A stretch of DNA of 64,000 nucleotides. Origin: Candidatus Trichofilum aggregatum (GTDB taxonomy: Bacteria; Chloroflexota; Anaerolineae; Promineifilales; Promineifilaceae). Both the position numbers and the translations under genes were made by a program. The notes beneath the pieces were generated by a model. That model was not told the DNA's origin. It made no database searches and saw only the letters and a list, made by a program, of their open reading frames with translations. Numbering within the stretch: the stretch's first letter is position 1; each line of letters begins with the position of its first letter. Of this stretch, positions 44,397-52,105 are shown one piece after another. Location of the stretch: assembly GCA_016716885.1 (NCBI GenBank), contig JADJUV010000003.1:1-64000 (forward strand), given 5' to 3'.

Positions 44397-45542
44397 ATGG
44401 CTGGGACAAAACGAGATTATTACGAACTGTTAGGCGTACCGCAGACGGCATCGAAGGATGATCTGAAGAAGGCGTATCGGCGGTTGGCGCGGCAATATCA
44501 CCCGGATGTGAACAAGGATCAGGATGCATCCGAACGCTTCAAAGAAGTGAACGAAGCGTATGAGGTGCTCTCAGATGATGATAAACGGGCGGCCTATGAC
44601 CGTTTTGGTCATGCGGGTTTGTCCGGGTCTGGGGGCATGGGCGGGTTCACTGATTTTGGCGGCGGCTTTGGTAATATGGCCGACATTTTCGAAGAATTTT
44701 TTGGTGGGGGGCGCGGCGGCCGCAGACGGCGTGGGCCGCGTCCGGGTGCAGATATGCGCTATACCCTCACTTTGGAGTTTGACGAAGCGGTCTTTGGGGT
44801 TGAAAAGGACATTGATGTACGCCGGCCAGGACTTTGCCCGGGTTGTGCGGGCACGGGGGCCGAACCGGGAACGAGTCCGGTGCGCTGTGTCACTTGTAGT
44901 GGTACGGGTGAGGTGCGCCGGGTACAACAATCTATTTTGGGCCAGTTTGTCAATGTAGCCACCTGCCCCACTTGCCAGGGTACCGGGGAAACGATTCCTC
45001 ATTTGTGCAAAACATGTAGCGGCCGCAAACAAATTGAAGAAACCAAAACCCTCAATATCAAAATCCCTGCGGGCGTAGACGCCGACACCCAAATTCGGCT
45101 CAGTAATGAAGGAGCGCCGGGGTTAAATGGTGGGCCACCAGGCAATCTCTACATCAACATCAACATTCGTAAACATCCTTATTTCCAGCGGCGTGGGGAT
45201 GACATCATGCTGGATTTAGAGATTAACGTGGCCCAGGCAGCGCTCGGGGATGAACTCACCATACCCACCGTAGACGGTGAGGCCAAATTGAGCATCCCCG
45301 CCGGAACCCAGTCGGGGGCGGTCTTCCGTTTGCCCGGCCGAGGTGTGCCTCATTTGCGGCGGGCCGGGCGGGGTGAACATCTCACCATTGTTCAGGTTGC
45401 TATTCCCAAGAAACTCACCAAAGAGCAAAAAGAGCTTTTTACCCAGTTGGGTCATACGTTGGGTAAAGAGGTTGTGCCTCAGCGGGAACGGGGTTTTCTG
45501 GATTCGCTCAAAGATGCGTTGGGGGATGTGTTTGGACTATAG
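44397..45542 (+). CDS. dnaJ: Chaperone DnaJ
   Basis: DnaJ stimulates the ATPase of DnaK and delivers clients. The 381-residue protein is a type I J-protein: J domain with HPD (YHPDVNKD, about 32-35), a G/F-rich region (GGMGGFTDFGGGFGNM), and a zinc-finger region with four CxxCxGxG repeats (CPGCAGTG, CVTCSGTG, CPTCQGTG, CKTCSGRK). C-terminal domains follow. The start MAGTKRDYYELLGV at 44397 is the normal family start; an earlier in-frame ATG at 44343 has no homology. It is 98 bases after the terminator behind dnaK. Confidence 0.96.
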   Translation: MAGTKRDYYELLGVPQTASKDDLKKAYRRLARQYHPDVNKDQDASERFKEVNEAYEVLSDDDKRAAYDRFGHAGLSGSGGMGGFTDFGGGFGNMADIFEEFFGGGRGGRRRRGPRPGADMRYTLTLEFDEAVFGVEKDIDVRRPGLCPGCAGTGAEPGTSPVRCVTCSGTGEVRRVQQSILGQFVNVATCPTCQGTGETIPHLCKTCSGRKQIEETKTLNIKIPAGVDADTQIRLSNEGAPGLNGGPPGNLYININIRKHPYFQRRGDDIMLDLEINVAQAALGDELTIPTVDGEAKLSIPAGTQSGAVFRLPGRGVPHLRRAGRGEHLTIVQVAIPKKLTKEQKELFTQLGHTLGKEVVPQRERGFLDSLKDALGDVFGL

Positions 45543-45577
45543 GGCGTAAATCCGAATACGTATCACGTACCACGTTT

Positions 45578-46480
45578 ATGTATTGGCTCGAAGTTTCTAT
45601 TGTCACGGGTGAACAAGTAGCAGAAGGGGTCGCGGCCGCGGTCGAACCCTTCGCTTACCAGGAAAGCGTCGTCCTGGAACAACTGGGAGATCCCGAAGAC
45701 CTGAACCCCACGGCCATGTTGCCCTATGTGACGGTCAAATTTTACGTGTCTGAAAAAGACGACAGCCCGGCTTATCGTCAGGCTATCATTGAACGAGTAA
45801 CCGCCATTCAGTCAGAATTCCGCACCGAGTTACCTACCTTCCGCATTCTCCAAGAAGAAGATTGGGCCAACGCCTGGAAAATCCATTACAAACCATTTAA
45901 GTTGGGCCAGCGGCTGTGGATTCAGCCCAGTTGGGAGCCAGCCGTGGCCGCGGAAGCCGATGATATTGTGCTGACGCTGGATCCGGGCATGGCTTTTGGC
46001 ACAGGGTTACATGCGACAACTCAGTTGTGCCTGGCTCTGCTGGAAGAGTTGGTGCAACCGGGGGACCGGGTGCTGGATGTAGGGACAGGGTCGGGCATAT
46101 TGGCGATTGCGGCCGCGAAGCTCGGTGCATCCACCATCATCGCCATTGATAATGATGAACTGGCGGTCACGGCGACGCAAGGCAATCTGGCCTTGAACGG
46201 GGTAGAGCGTCAGGTGCAGGTATGGCGTGGTGAGTTGGGCAGTGTGCCGGTCGAACCGTATCAGGTGGTCGTGGTCAACATTTTAGCCCCCATTATCATC
46301 GCCTTACTGCGTGAGGGTGGCTTGCTCAACTATGTAGCCCCTGGTGGTCATCTCGTTCTGAGTGGGTTGATCGAAATCCAGCAAGAGGACGTAGCGGCCG
46401 CGGTCGCGGCCGCGGGGGGTGTCATCCACACATCCCGTCAGGATGGCGATTGGCTTGCTTTACATATCACTCTAAAATAA
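45578..46480 (+). CDS. prmA: Ribosomal protein L11 methyltransferase
   Basis: PrmA trimethylates lysines and the N-terminus of ribosomal protein L11. The 300-residue protein has the N-terminal L11-binding region (EEDWANAWKIHYKPFKLG), DPGMAFGTGLHATT (135-148) and the SAM-binding loop LDVGTGSG (166-173), then VVVNILAPIIIALL. It follows dnaJ by 35 bases, the usual dnaJ-prmA order. Three GCGGCCGC copies lie inside, two of them nearly adjacent near 46394-46412, where they create Ala-rich AAAVAAAGG near the C-terminus. Confidence 0.95.
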   Translation: MYWLEVSIVTGEQVAEGVAAAVEPFAYQESVVLEQLGDPEDLNPTAMLPYVTVKFYVSEKDDSPAYRQAIIERVTAIQSEFRTELPTFRILQEEDWANAWKIHYKPFKLGQRLWIQPSWEPAVAAEADDIVLTLDPGMAFGTGLHATTQLCLALLEELVQPGDRVLDVGTGSGILAIAAAKLGASTIIAIDNDELAVTATQGNLALNGVERQVQVWRGELGSVPVEPYQVVVVNILAPIIIALLREGGLLNYVAPGGHLVLSGLIEIQQEDVAAAVAAAGGVIHTSRQDGDWLALHITLK

Positions 46481-46487
46481 CAACATT

Positions 46488-46970
46488 ATGGCTCACTCCA
46501 CACTCTCCCCTAGTGCCCAAAAAGTACAAGAGGCTCTGAGCCAGTTTGGCCTGGAGCTACAAGTGGTCGAACTGGCCGCTTCCACGCGCACAGCGCAAGA
46601 CGCGGCCGCAGCCGTTGGCTGTACGGTGGGGCAAATTGTGAAGTCGCTGGTGTTTCGCGGCCGCGGCACTCACACCCCCATCCTCGTCATCGCCAGTGGT
46701 AGTAACCGGGTCAACGAGAAAACCATCAAGGCCCTGATGGGTGAAGCCATCGAAAAACCAGACGCCGATTATGTGCGCCAGCGTACCGGCTTTGTCATTG
46801 GTGGTGTGCCCCCGGTGGGTCACAGCGAAAAACTCCGCACCTTCATGGATGAAGATTTGCTACAATATGACGAAATTTGGGCGGCCGCGGGCACACCCAA
46901 TGCCGTCTTCCGCCTCACTCCAGCAGACCTGAAAACCATTACAGACGGAGAGATCATCTCCGTTCGCTGA
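46488..46970 (+). CDS. YbaK/EbsC-family aminoacyl-tRNA deacylase
   Basis: The 160-residue protein has the YbaK/ProX fold: LSQFGLELQVVELAASTRTAQDAAAAVGCTVGQIVKSLVF, GTHTPILVIASGSNRVNEK, and the GGVPPVGH motif (GFVIGGVPPVGHSEKL), which is diagnostic. The family hydrolyses mischarged tRNAs such as Cys-tRNAPro. It lies 7 bases after prmA and is probably co-transcribed. Three GCGGCCGC copies occur in 480 bases, giving Ala-Ala-Ala, Arg-Gly-Arg and Ala-Ala-Ala. Confidence 0.92.
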   Translation: MAHSTLSPSAQKVQEALSQFGLELQVVELAASTRTAQDAAAAVGCTVGQIVKSLVFRGRGTHTPILVIASGSNRVNEKTIKALMGEAIEKPDADYVRQRTGFVIGGVPPVGHSEKLRTFMDEDLLQYDEIWAAAGTPNAVFRLTPADLKTITDGEIISVR

Positions 46971-47026
46971 AAACCTGGGAACTCACTCGCTACTCAGCAC
47001 TCAGCACTCAGTACTTGGAGAAACTC

Positions 47027-48277
47027 ATGTCCATCATCCGCCCCCTGCACGAATCCGAATTCGACGCCCTGGTTGACATCATGGCTACCGCCTACCCCAG
47101 CATGAAGCTGGTCACCCCGGAAGATAAACAAAAAACGAAGGAGCGGTTTCTTACCACCAATCAGGACCGCACCATCAATTTCTATGGCCTGTTTCGGGAT
47201 GAAAAAATGGTGGGGGCTATGCGTCTGCATGATTTCACGATGCAACTGTTTGAGACGCGCACCCTGGTGGGTGGTGTGGGCATGGTGGGAACCCATTTTT
47301 TGCACAAAAAACAAAAGGTCGCCAAAGAGTTAATCAGCTACTTTCACCAGCATTACCGGGAACGGGGCGCGGCTATCACGATGTTGTATCCGTTCCGCCC
47401 TGATTTTTACAACCAGATGGGGTATGGCTACGGCGGCAAAGTGTGGCAATATCGGTTTTCCCCGGCCAGCCTGTTGGCCGGTACAGACAAAAGCCATATT
47501 GATTACCTGAATCCTGGCGATAAAACAGCCGTATTGGCTTGTTTTGACCGTTATATGAGCCGCACCCACGGCGTCAGTGCCAAAGCGGATTTTGAGGTGC
47601 GCCGTCTGCTCGAAAATCCGGCCATGCGGGTGGTGGGGTATCGCGAAGGGGAACAAATCCTGGGCTACCTGGCCTTTACCTTCCAGCCCGTGCCCGGTGG
47701 CTCTTTTCTGCAAAACGATTTGCAGATCGAAGAGCTTGTCTATGATTCACCGCTGGTGTTACGTGAACTAATGACCTTTTTGCGCTCCCAGGCCGATCAG
47801 GTAGGCACCATTGTCTACACCAGCCCCGATCCGAATCTGCACTATTTGTTAAGCGATCCGAGGAACGGTAGCGGTCGCCTCTTACCCTCTGTCTGTCATG
47901 AAAATGCGACGCAGGGGTTAGGCGCTATGGTTCGGGTGATCCATGCTCGCCGCCTCTTCACGATTATGCAAGACCACGATTTTGGCGGGCAGACGCTCCG
48001 GCTCAACCTTTCTTTACGGGACACTTTCCTGCCGGAAAATGATGGCGCGTTTATTGTGGAGTTTGATCGCGGCCGCGGTCAACTCAGTCAGGATGACCGC
48101 TCCGATGTCACCGTGCGCATGGACATCGCCAACTTCTCATCCCTCATCATGGGCGCTATCAGCTTCCGTGAACTGATGAACTACGGCCTGGCCGAAATCT
48201 CCCACCCCCAGCACATCCCCACCGTCAACCGTCTCTTCTATAGCGAACAACAGCCCGTCTGCCTGAGCCTTTTCTAG
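47027..48277 (+). CDS. GNAT acetyltransferase of the Eis type
   Basis: The 416-residue protein has an N-terminal GNAT domain (VGGVGMVGTHFLHKKQKVAKELISYF, ITMLYPFRPDFYNQMGYGYGGKVWQYRF), a second GNAT-like domain and a C-terminal SCP2-like domain (about 310-410), the three-domain layout of Eis. Eis members acetylate amines such as aminoglycosides or protein lysines; the natural substrate here is unknown. The ATG at 47027 with GGAG upstream is chosen; an extension into the preceding CAGCACTCAG repeat is rejected. A terminator lies 29 bases downstream. Confidence 0.9.
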   Translation: MSIIRPLHESEFDALVDIMATAYPSMKLVTPEDKQKTKERFLTTNQDRTINFYGLFRDEKMVGAMRLHDFTMQLFETRTLVGGVGMVGTHFLHKKQKVAKELISYFHQHYRERGAAITMLYPFRPDFYNQMGYGYGGKVWQYRFSPASLLAGTDKSHIDYLNPGDKTAVLACFDRYMSRTHGVSAKADFEVRRLLENPAMRVVGYREGEQILGYLAFTFQPVPGGSFLQNDLQIEELVYDSPLVLRELMTFLRSQADQVGTIVYTSPDPNLHYLLSDPRNGSGRLLPSVCHENATQGLGAMVRVIHARRLFTIMQDHDFGGQTLRLNLSLRDTFLPENDGAFIVEFDRGRGQLSQDDRSDVTVRMDIANFSSLIMGAISFRELMNYGLAEISHPQHIPTVNRLFYSEQQPVCLSLF

Positions 48278-48305
48278 CCTGTCAGGTGGTGCTATACTTA
48301 GGCGA

Positions 48306-48331
48306 ACGGTCACAGTTCATTCTGTGGCCGT
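48306..48331 (+). terminator. Terminator of the Eis-like gene
   Basis: ACGGTCACAG and CTGTGGCCGT (one G.T pair) enclose TTCATT, then TTTTGTG. It also isolates the downstream prfC gene. Confidence 0.8.
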
Positions 48332-48449
48332 TTTTGTGTGTCTACGGCCTAAGCGTAGACAAAGTAAACCGAAAAAGGACATAGTTCAAAAGTGGCCGCT
48401 AACATTTTTAGGGCGATTTCAAATGTAAATGACCTGACCGGAAAAGAAA

Positions 48450-50054
48450 ATGTTAGAACAAGAAATTACCCCCACGCTCGACCTTAGCAAAGAAGTGGCC
48501 GCTCGCCGCACCTTTGCCATTATCTCCCACCCCGATGCCGGGAAAACCACCCTTACCGAAAAACTCCTGCTCTACGGCAACGCCATTCACCTGGCCGGGA
48601 GTGTCCGTGCCCGCCGCGATCAACGCAGTGCCGTCTCCGACTGGATGGCCATTGAAAAAGAGCGCGGCATTTCCATCACCTCTACCGTCCTGCAATTTCC
48701 CTACAAAGGGCATGTCATCAACCTGCTCGACACCCCCGGCCATCAGGATTTCTCCGAAGACACCTACCGCACCCTCATGGCCGCCGACAGTGCTGTCATG
48801 GTGCTGGACGCCGCCAAAGGTGTCGAAGCCCAAACCCGCAAACTGTTTGAAGTCTGTCGCCAACGGGGTATTCCCGTCTTCACCTTCATCAACAAAATGG
48901 ACCGCCCGGCCCTAGATGCCCTGGCCCTGCTGGATGAAGTTGAAACCGTGTTGGGGATGCAACCCGTGCCTATGAACTGGCCCATCGGTGATGGCCGGGA
49001 CTTTCAGGGGGTTTATGATCGTAACACCCAGGAAGTTCACCTCTATGACCGCACCGTGCGTAACCAGAGCATCTCCCCTGAACATATCACCACCCTGGAT
49101 GATCCGCGCATTCGTGAGGGGTTGAGTTCCCATCAGTTTGAGGATTTACATACCAACATCGAATTGCTGGATGAAATGGGCATGGGGTTTGATCATGACA
49201 AAATGTTAAAAGGGGAACAGACGCTGGTCTATTTTGGCAGTGCTTTGACCAATTTTGGCGTGCAACTGTTCTTGAACGATTTCATCCGTTATGCCCCTGC
49301 CCCCGTGGCTTACACCGGTTCCGCTGGCGTTGTGGAGCCACAACACCCGGAGTTTTCCGGTTTTGTGTTCAAGATTCAGGCCAACATGAACCCCAAACAC
49401 CGGGACAGTGTGGCCTTTGTGCGGGTGTGTAGCGGCCGCTTCGAGCGCAACATGGTCGTCAACCATCCCCGCACCGGCAAAACCCTGCGCCTGCCCCGCC
49501 CTTACAGCTTCTTTGCCGATGAACGTGAAGTGGTGGATGATGCCTACCCAGGGGACATCATTGGTTTGCCGGGCAACAAAGAGTTCGCTATTGGTGACAC
49601 CCTCTGTGAAGGCAAATCGTTTACCTTTGCCGCCATTCCCCGCTTCGCCGCCGAACATTTCGCCAAAATCATCAACCTGGACATCAGCAAACAGAAGCAG
49701 TTCATCAAGGGGCTACAACAACTGGAAACGGAAGGGGCTATGCAGGTGCTCTACGAGGCCGATGCCCGGCGACGTGACCCTATCCTGGCGGTGGTGGGCG
49801 CATTGCAGTTTGAGGTGGTGCAGGCCCGCATGGAAGCGGAATATAACGTTCTCACCAAACTAGAGGGGTTGCCTCATCAGTTAGCCCGCCTGGTGGAAGG
49901 GCCAGAGGAGCAAATCGAACTGCTCCCCTGGCGTTATGGCCTCATTCGGGCACAGGATGCCGATGAACGGCTAATTGGCCTGTTCCGTTCGGAGCATGAA
50001 GTGCGCTATTATCAGGAGAAATACCCTGATCTGGTTTTCAGACCAATTGAATAA
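48450..50054 (+). CDS. prfC: Peptide chain release factor 3
   Basis: RF3 is a translational GTPase that recycles RF1 and RF2 after termination. The 534-residue protein has G1 SHPDAGKTTLTEKLL, G2 in RGISITSTVL, G3 DTPGHQDFSEDTYRTL, G4 NKMDRPALD, and the RF3 C-terminal domain (EGAMQVLYEADARRRDPILAVVGALQFEVVQARMEAEYNV). The family usually starts near TRRTFAIISHPDAGK, and the ATG at 48450 gives a short extension typical of RF3. A strong terminator follows. Confidence 0.96.
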   Translation: MLEQEITPTLDLSKEVAARRTFAIISHPDAGKTTLTEKLLLYGNAIHLAGSVRARRDQRSAVSDWMAIEKERGISITSTVLQFPYKGHVINLLDTPGHQDFSEDTYRTLMAADSAVMVLDAAKGVEAQTRKLFEVCRQRGIPVFTFINKMDRPALDALALLDEVETVLGMQPVPMNWPIGDGRDFQGVYDRNTQEVHLYDRTVRNQSISPEHITTLDDPRIREGLSSHQFEDLHTNIELLDEMGMGFDHDKMLKGEQTLVYFGSALTNFGVQLFLNDFIRYAPAPVAYTGSAGVVEPQHPEFSGFVFKIQANMNPKHRDSVAFVRVCSGRFERNMVVNHPRTGKTLRLPRPYSFFADEREVVDDAYPGDIIGLPGNKEFAIGDTLCEGKSFTFAAIPRFAAEHFAKIINLDISKQKQFIKGLQQLETEGAMQVLYEADARRRDPILAVVGALQFEVVQARMEAEYNVLTKLEGLPHQLARLVEGPEEQIELLPWRYGLIRAQDADERLIGLFRSEHEVRYYQEKYPDLVFRPIE

Positions 50055-50059
50055 AAGCG

Positions 50060-50092
50060 AAAAACCGGGTTTCTGACAGAAACCCGGTTTTT
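50060..50092 (+). terminator. Terminator of prfC
   Basis: AAAAACCGGGTTTCTG and CAGAAACCCGGTTTTT are perfect 16-bp arms with a single central A, five bases after the prfC stop. Confidence 0.9.
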
Positions 50093-50177
50093 GTTTGGTG
50101 AACAAACGCTTCTATAATCTCAGCCTGCTTATTTAGATGGGTTTGATTGCGGAAATTAAACCCCTGGGTCAACAACC

Positions 50178-50651
50178 ATGAACAACCACGCACAGCTGAT
50201 TGACACGTTTTATAAGGCCTTTGCCGCCAAAGATTATGCCACCATGAAAGCCTGTTACCACGATAAGGTGCAGTTCTCTGATCCGGTGTTTACGCTGAAG
50301 GGTAAAGAGGCGGGGGCAATGTGGCACATGCTGTGCGAGTCAGGCAAAGATTTGCGCGTGGTACACAGTCAGGTTCAGGCAGATGACACGACCGGACGAG
50401 CACACTGGGAAGCCTGGTATACCTTCTCCACCGGGCGCAAGGTTCACAATATCATTGATGCTACGTTCCGTTTTCAGGATGGGCTGATCATTGAGCATCA
50501 GGACCGGTTTGGGTTTTGGCGGTGGACGCGCATGGCCTTGGGGCCAGCCGGACTGGTTTTAGGCTGGACACCGATAATACGGAATAAGGTGCAAACGACC
50601 GCCAGCCAACGGTTGGCACGGTTCATTCAGGCCCACCCTGAATATCAATAA
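50178..50651 (+). CDS. SnoaL-like (NTF2-fold) protein
   Basis: The 157-residue protein has the NTF2/SnoaL pattern: LIDTFYKAFAAKDYATMKACYHDKVQFSDPVFTLKGKEAGAMW in the first half and HEYEAWYTF-like AHWEAWYTFSTGRKVHNIIDATFRFQDGLIIEHQDRFGFWRWTRMALGP in the second. Such proteins are polyketide cyclases, isomerases or ligand-binding scaffolds, so no substrate can be named. It is convergent with the LLM oxidoreductase, their stops 7 bases apart. No GCGGCCGC inside. Confidence 0.85.
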   Translation: MNNHAQLIDTFYKAFAAKDYATMKACYHDKVQFSDPVFTLKGKEAGAMWHMLCESGKDLRVVHSQVQADDTTGRAHWEAWYTFSTGRKVHNIIDATFRFQDGLIIEHQDRFGFWRWTRMALGPAGLVLGWTPIIRNKVQTTASQRLARFIQAHPEYQ

Positions 50652-50658
50652 AGATATA

Positions 50659-51528
50659 TTAGCCCGGTGATACCGCGGCCGCAAACACCCTTAACGCCTC
50701 AATATGCTGTTCCACTGTCGTAAACCCACACCCCATCGTGTTGATAGAGCCGTGAGTCGCCCCCGCCGCCTGCCAATCCTGCATAATCGTTTGCCAGCTT
50801 TCCGGTGTGCCATCTTGATACAACAGGCGGGTTTCAATACCCATGTCGGCACGGGAGCGGCCCTGTTCGGCCAGAAGGGTATCCAGACGAGCTAGGGTTT
50901 TCGCGGCCGCGGCCGCGGTGCGATACCCCGGTAACCAGCCATCCCCTTTGCGGGCAATCCGGCTCAGAACGGCCTCGGCATGACCCCCCAACCAGATGGG
51001 AATGGGGCGCTGAATAGGCAAGGGATTAATCCCCGCATCAGGAATGGTGTGATACTGCCCCTGGAAATTCACCAATGGTTTCGTCCACAGTTCACGCAAC
51101 AGATCAATTTGTTCGTCCGATTTGCGGCCGCGTTGGTGAAAATCATTGCCCGTAGCCACATACTCCACCTCATTCCAGCCAATACCAATCCCCAGGCGCA
51201 AACGGCCCCCACACAAAATGTCTACCATCGCCGCCTGTTTAGCCACCAGAGCCGTATCTCGTTGGGGCAAAATGATGACCCCGGTGACAAAACCAAGCTG
51301 GCTGGTCACCCCGCTCAAGTAACTGAACAGGGTAAACGGCTCATGGAATGGGTCTTGATAGGTGTACGGCCCACTCCATCCCCCTGGCCGATCCGGGTTG
51401 GCCCCCAGGATGTGATCATAAGCCAGAATATGGGTATACCCTAACGCCTCAGCCGCCTGGGCATAATCACGGTACGCGGCCGCATCCGCCGGAAACTCAA
51501 TTTGTGGAAAAACAACACCTATTTTCAT
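50659..51528 (-). CDS. LLM-class flavin-dependent oxidoreductase (luciferase-like, probably F420-type)
   Basis: The 289-residue protein follows the luciferase-like monooxygenase TIM barrel: MKIGVVFPQIEF, GYTHILAYDHILG, TSQLGFVTGVIILPQRDTALVAKQAA, LRLGIGIGWNEVEYVATGNDFHQRGRKSDEQI and PIPIWLGGHAEAVL. This resembles the F420-dependent TIGR03619/03560-type families, common in actinobacteria and Chloroflexota. F420 versus FMN cannot be separated here. AGGAAA-type Shine-Dalgarno precedes the ATG at 51528. Tandem GCGGCCGC copies near 50900-50915 give an Ala-rich stretch. Confidence 0.9.
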   Translation of the reverse strand: MKIGVVFPQIEFPADAAAYRDYAQAAEALGYTHILAYDHILGANPDRPGGWSGPYTYQDPFHEPFTLFSYLSGVTSQLGFVTGVIILPQRDTALVAKQAAMVDILCGGRLRLGIGIGWNEVEYVATGNDFHQRGRKSDEQIDLLRELWTKPLVNFQGQYHTIPDAGINPLPIQRPIPIWLGGHAEAVLSRIARKGDGWLPGYRTAAAAAKTLARLDTLLAEQGRSRADMGIETRLLYQDGTPESWQTIMQDWQAAGATHGSINTMGCGFTTVEQHIEALRVFAAAVSPG

Positions 51529-51548
51529 TTTATTTTCCTTAGTCGGGT

Positions 51549-51577
51549 TTGACGCTCACCCCCAGACAAAGTATACT
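51549..51577 (+). promoter_or_regulatory. Sigma-70 promoter of the tRNA cluster
   Basis: TTGACG (51549-51554), 17 bases, TATACT (51572-51577). Transcription should begin a few bases before the first tRNA. The same -35 and -10 boxes serve the suf series. Confidence 0.8.
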
Positions 51578-51590
51578 ATCCTTCGCTTTC

Positions 51591-51664
51591 CGGGGCATAG
51601 CTCAGTTTGGCAGAGCGCTCGGTTTGGGACCGAGAGGTCGTCAGTTCGAATCTGGCTGCCCCGA
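51591..51664 (+). tRNA. tRNA-Pro (anticodon UGG)
   Basis: A 74-base cloverleaf: acceptor CGGGGCA / TGCCCCG, D-arm GCTC..GAGC, anticodon stem CTCGG / CCGAG around loop TTTGGGA (anticodon TGG), T-loop TTCGAAT. CCA is not encoded. Confidence 0.95.
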
Positions 51665-51718
51665 CCTTTATACTAAACAGTTATCAGTGAATGAATAACC
51701 CCTGGTACTGATTAACAT

Positions 51719-51789
51719 GCGGGCATGGTGAAATGGTATCACTCCTGCCTTCCAAGCAGTTGGTGCGGGTTCGATTCCCGCTGCCCGCT
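51719..51789 (+). tRNA. tRNA-Gly (anticodon UCC)
   Basis: A 71-base cloverleaf with acceptor GCGGGCA / TGCCCGC, anticodon loop CTTCCAA (anticodon TCC) and T-arm GCGGG TTCGATT CCCGC. It follows tRNA-Pro by 54 bases and is probably co-transcribed. Confidence 0.95.
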
Positions 51790-51882
51790 CTCTCCATTTA
51801 CGATTGAAGATTGTAGATTTACGATTTTCTTCTCCCATACTCCCCAATCTAAAATCGTCAATCCCTAAATCGTCAATCCTCA

Positions 51883-51954
51883 GGGCTTGTAGCTCAACGG
51901 CAGAGCAGTCGGCTCATAACCGATCGGTTCCAGGTTCGAATCCTGGCGGGCCCA
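51883..51954 (+). tRNA. tRNA with anticodon CAU (elongator Met or Ile2)
   Basis: A 72-base cloverleaf with acceptor GGGCTTG / CGGGCCC (two G.U pairs), anticodon loop CTCATAA (CAT), and T-arm CCAGG TTCGAAT CCTGG. The paired first base pair and anticodon stem exclude initiator tRNA. Lysidine-modified Ile-tRNA cannot be ruled out. The spacer before it holds AATCTAAAATCGT word repeats. Confidence 0.93.
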
Positions 51955-52105
51955 TCAACTCTTCAGCGAGGCTTTCCTTAGAAGCCTCGCTTTTTTTGTG
52001 CCTCGCCACTAGCAGAGCAAACCAGCAAAACTATATCCACGCCTGTATCGTTTTACCACCGGAGAAGGGTTGGCAGAGGATGTCGGTTGTGGCTACAATG
52101 CACGT

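Noticed and set aside
51549..51964. Additional tRNA or small RNA between the three tRNAs
   Set aside because: The gaps hold AATCTAAAATCGT word repeats and no cloverleaf.
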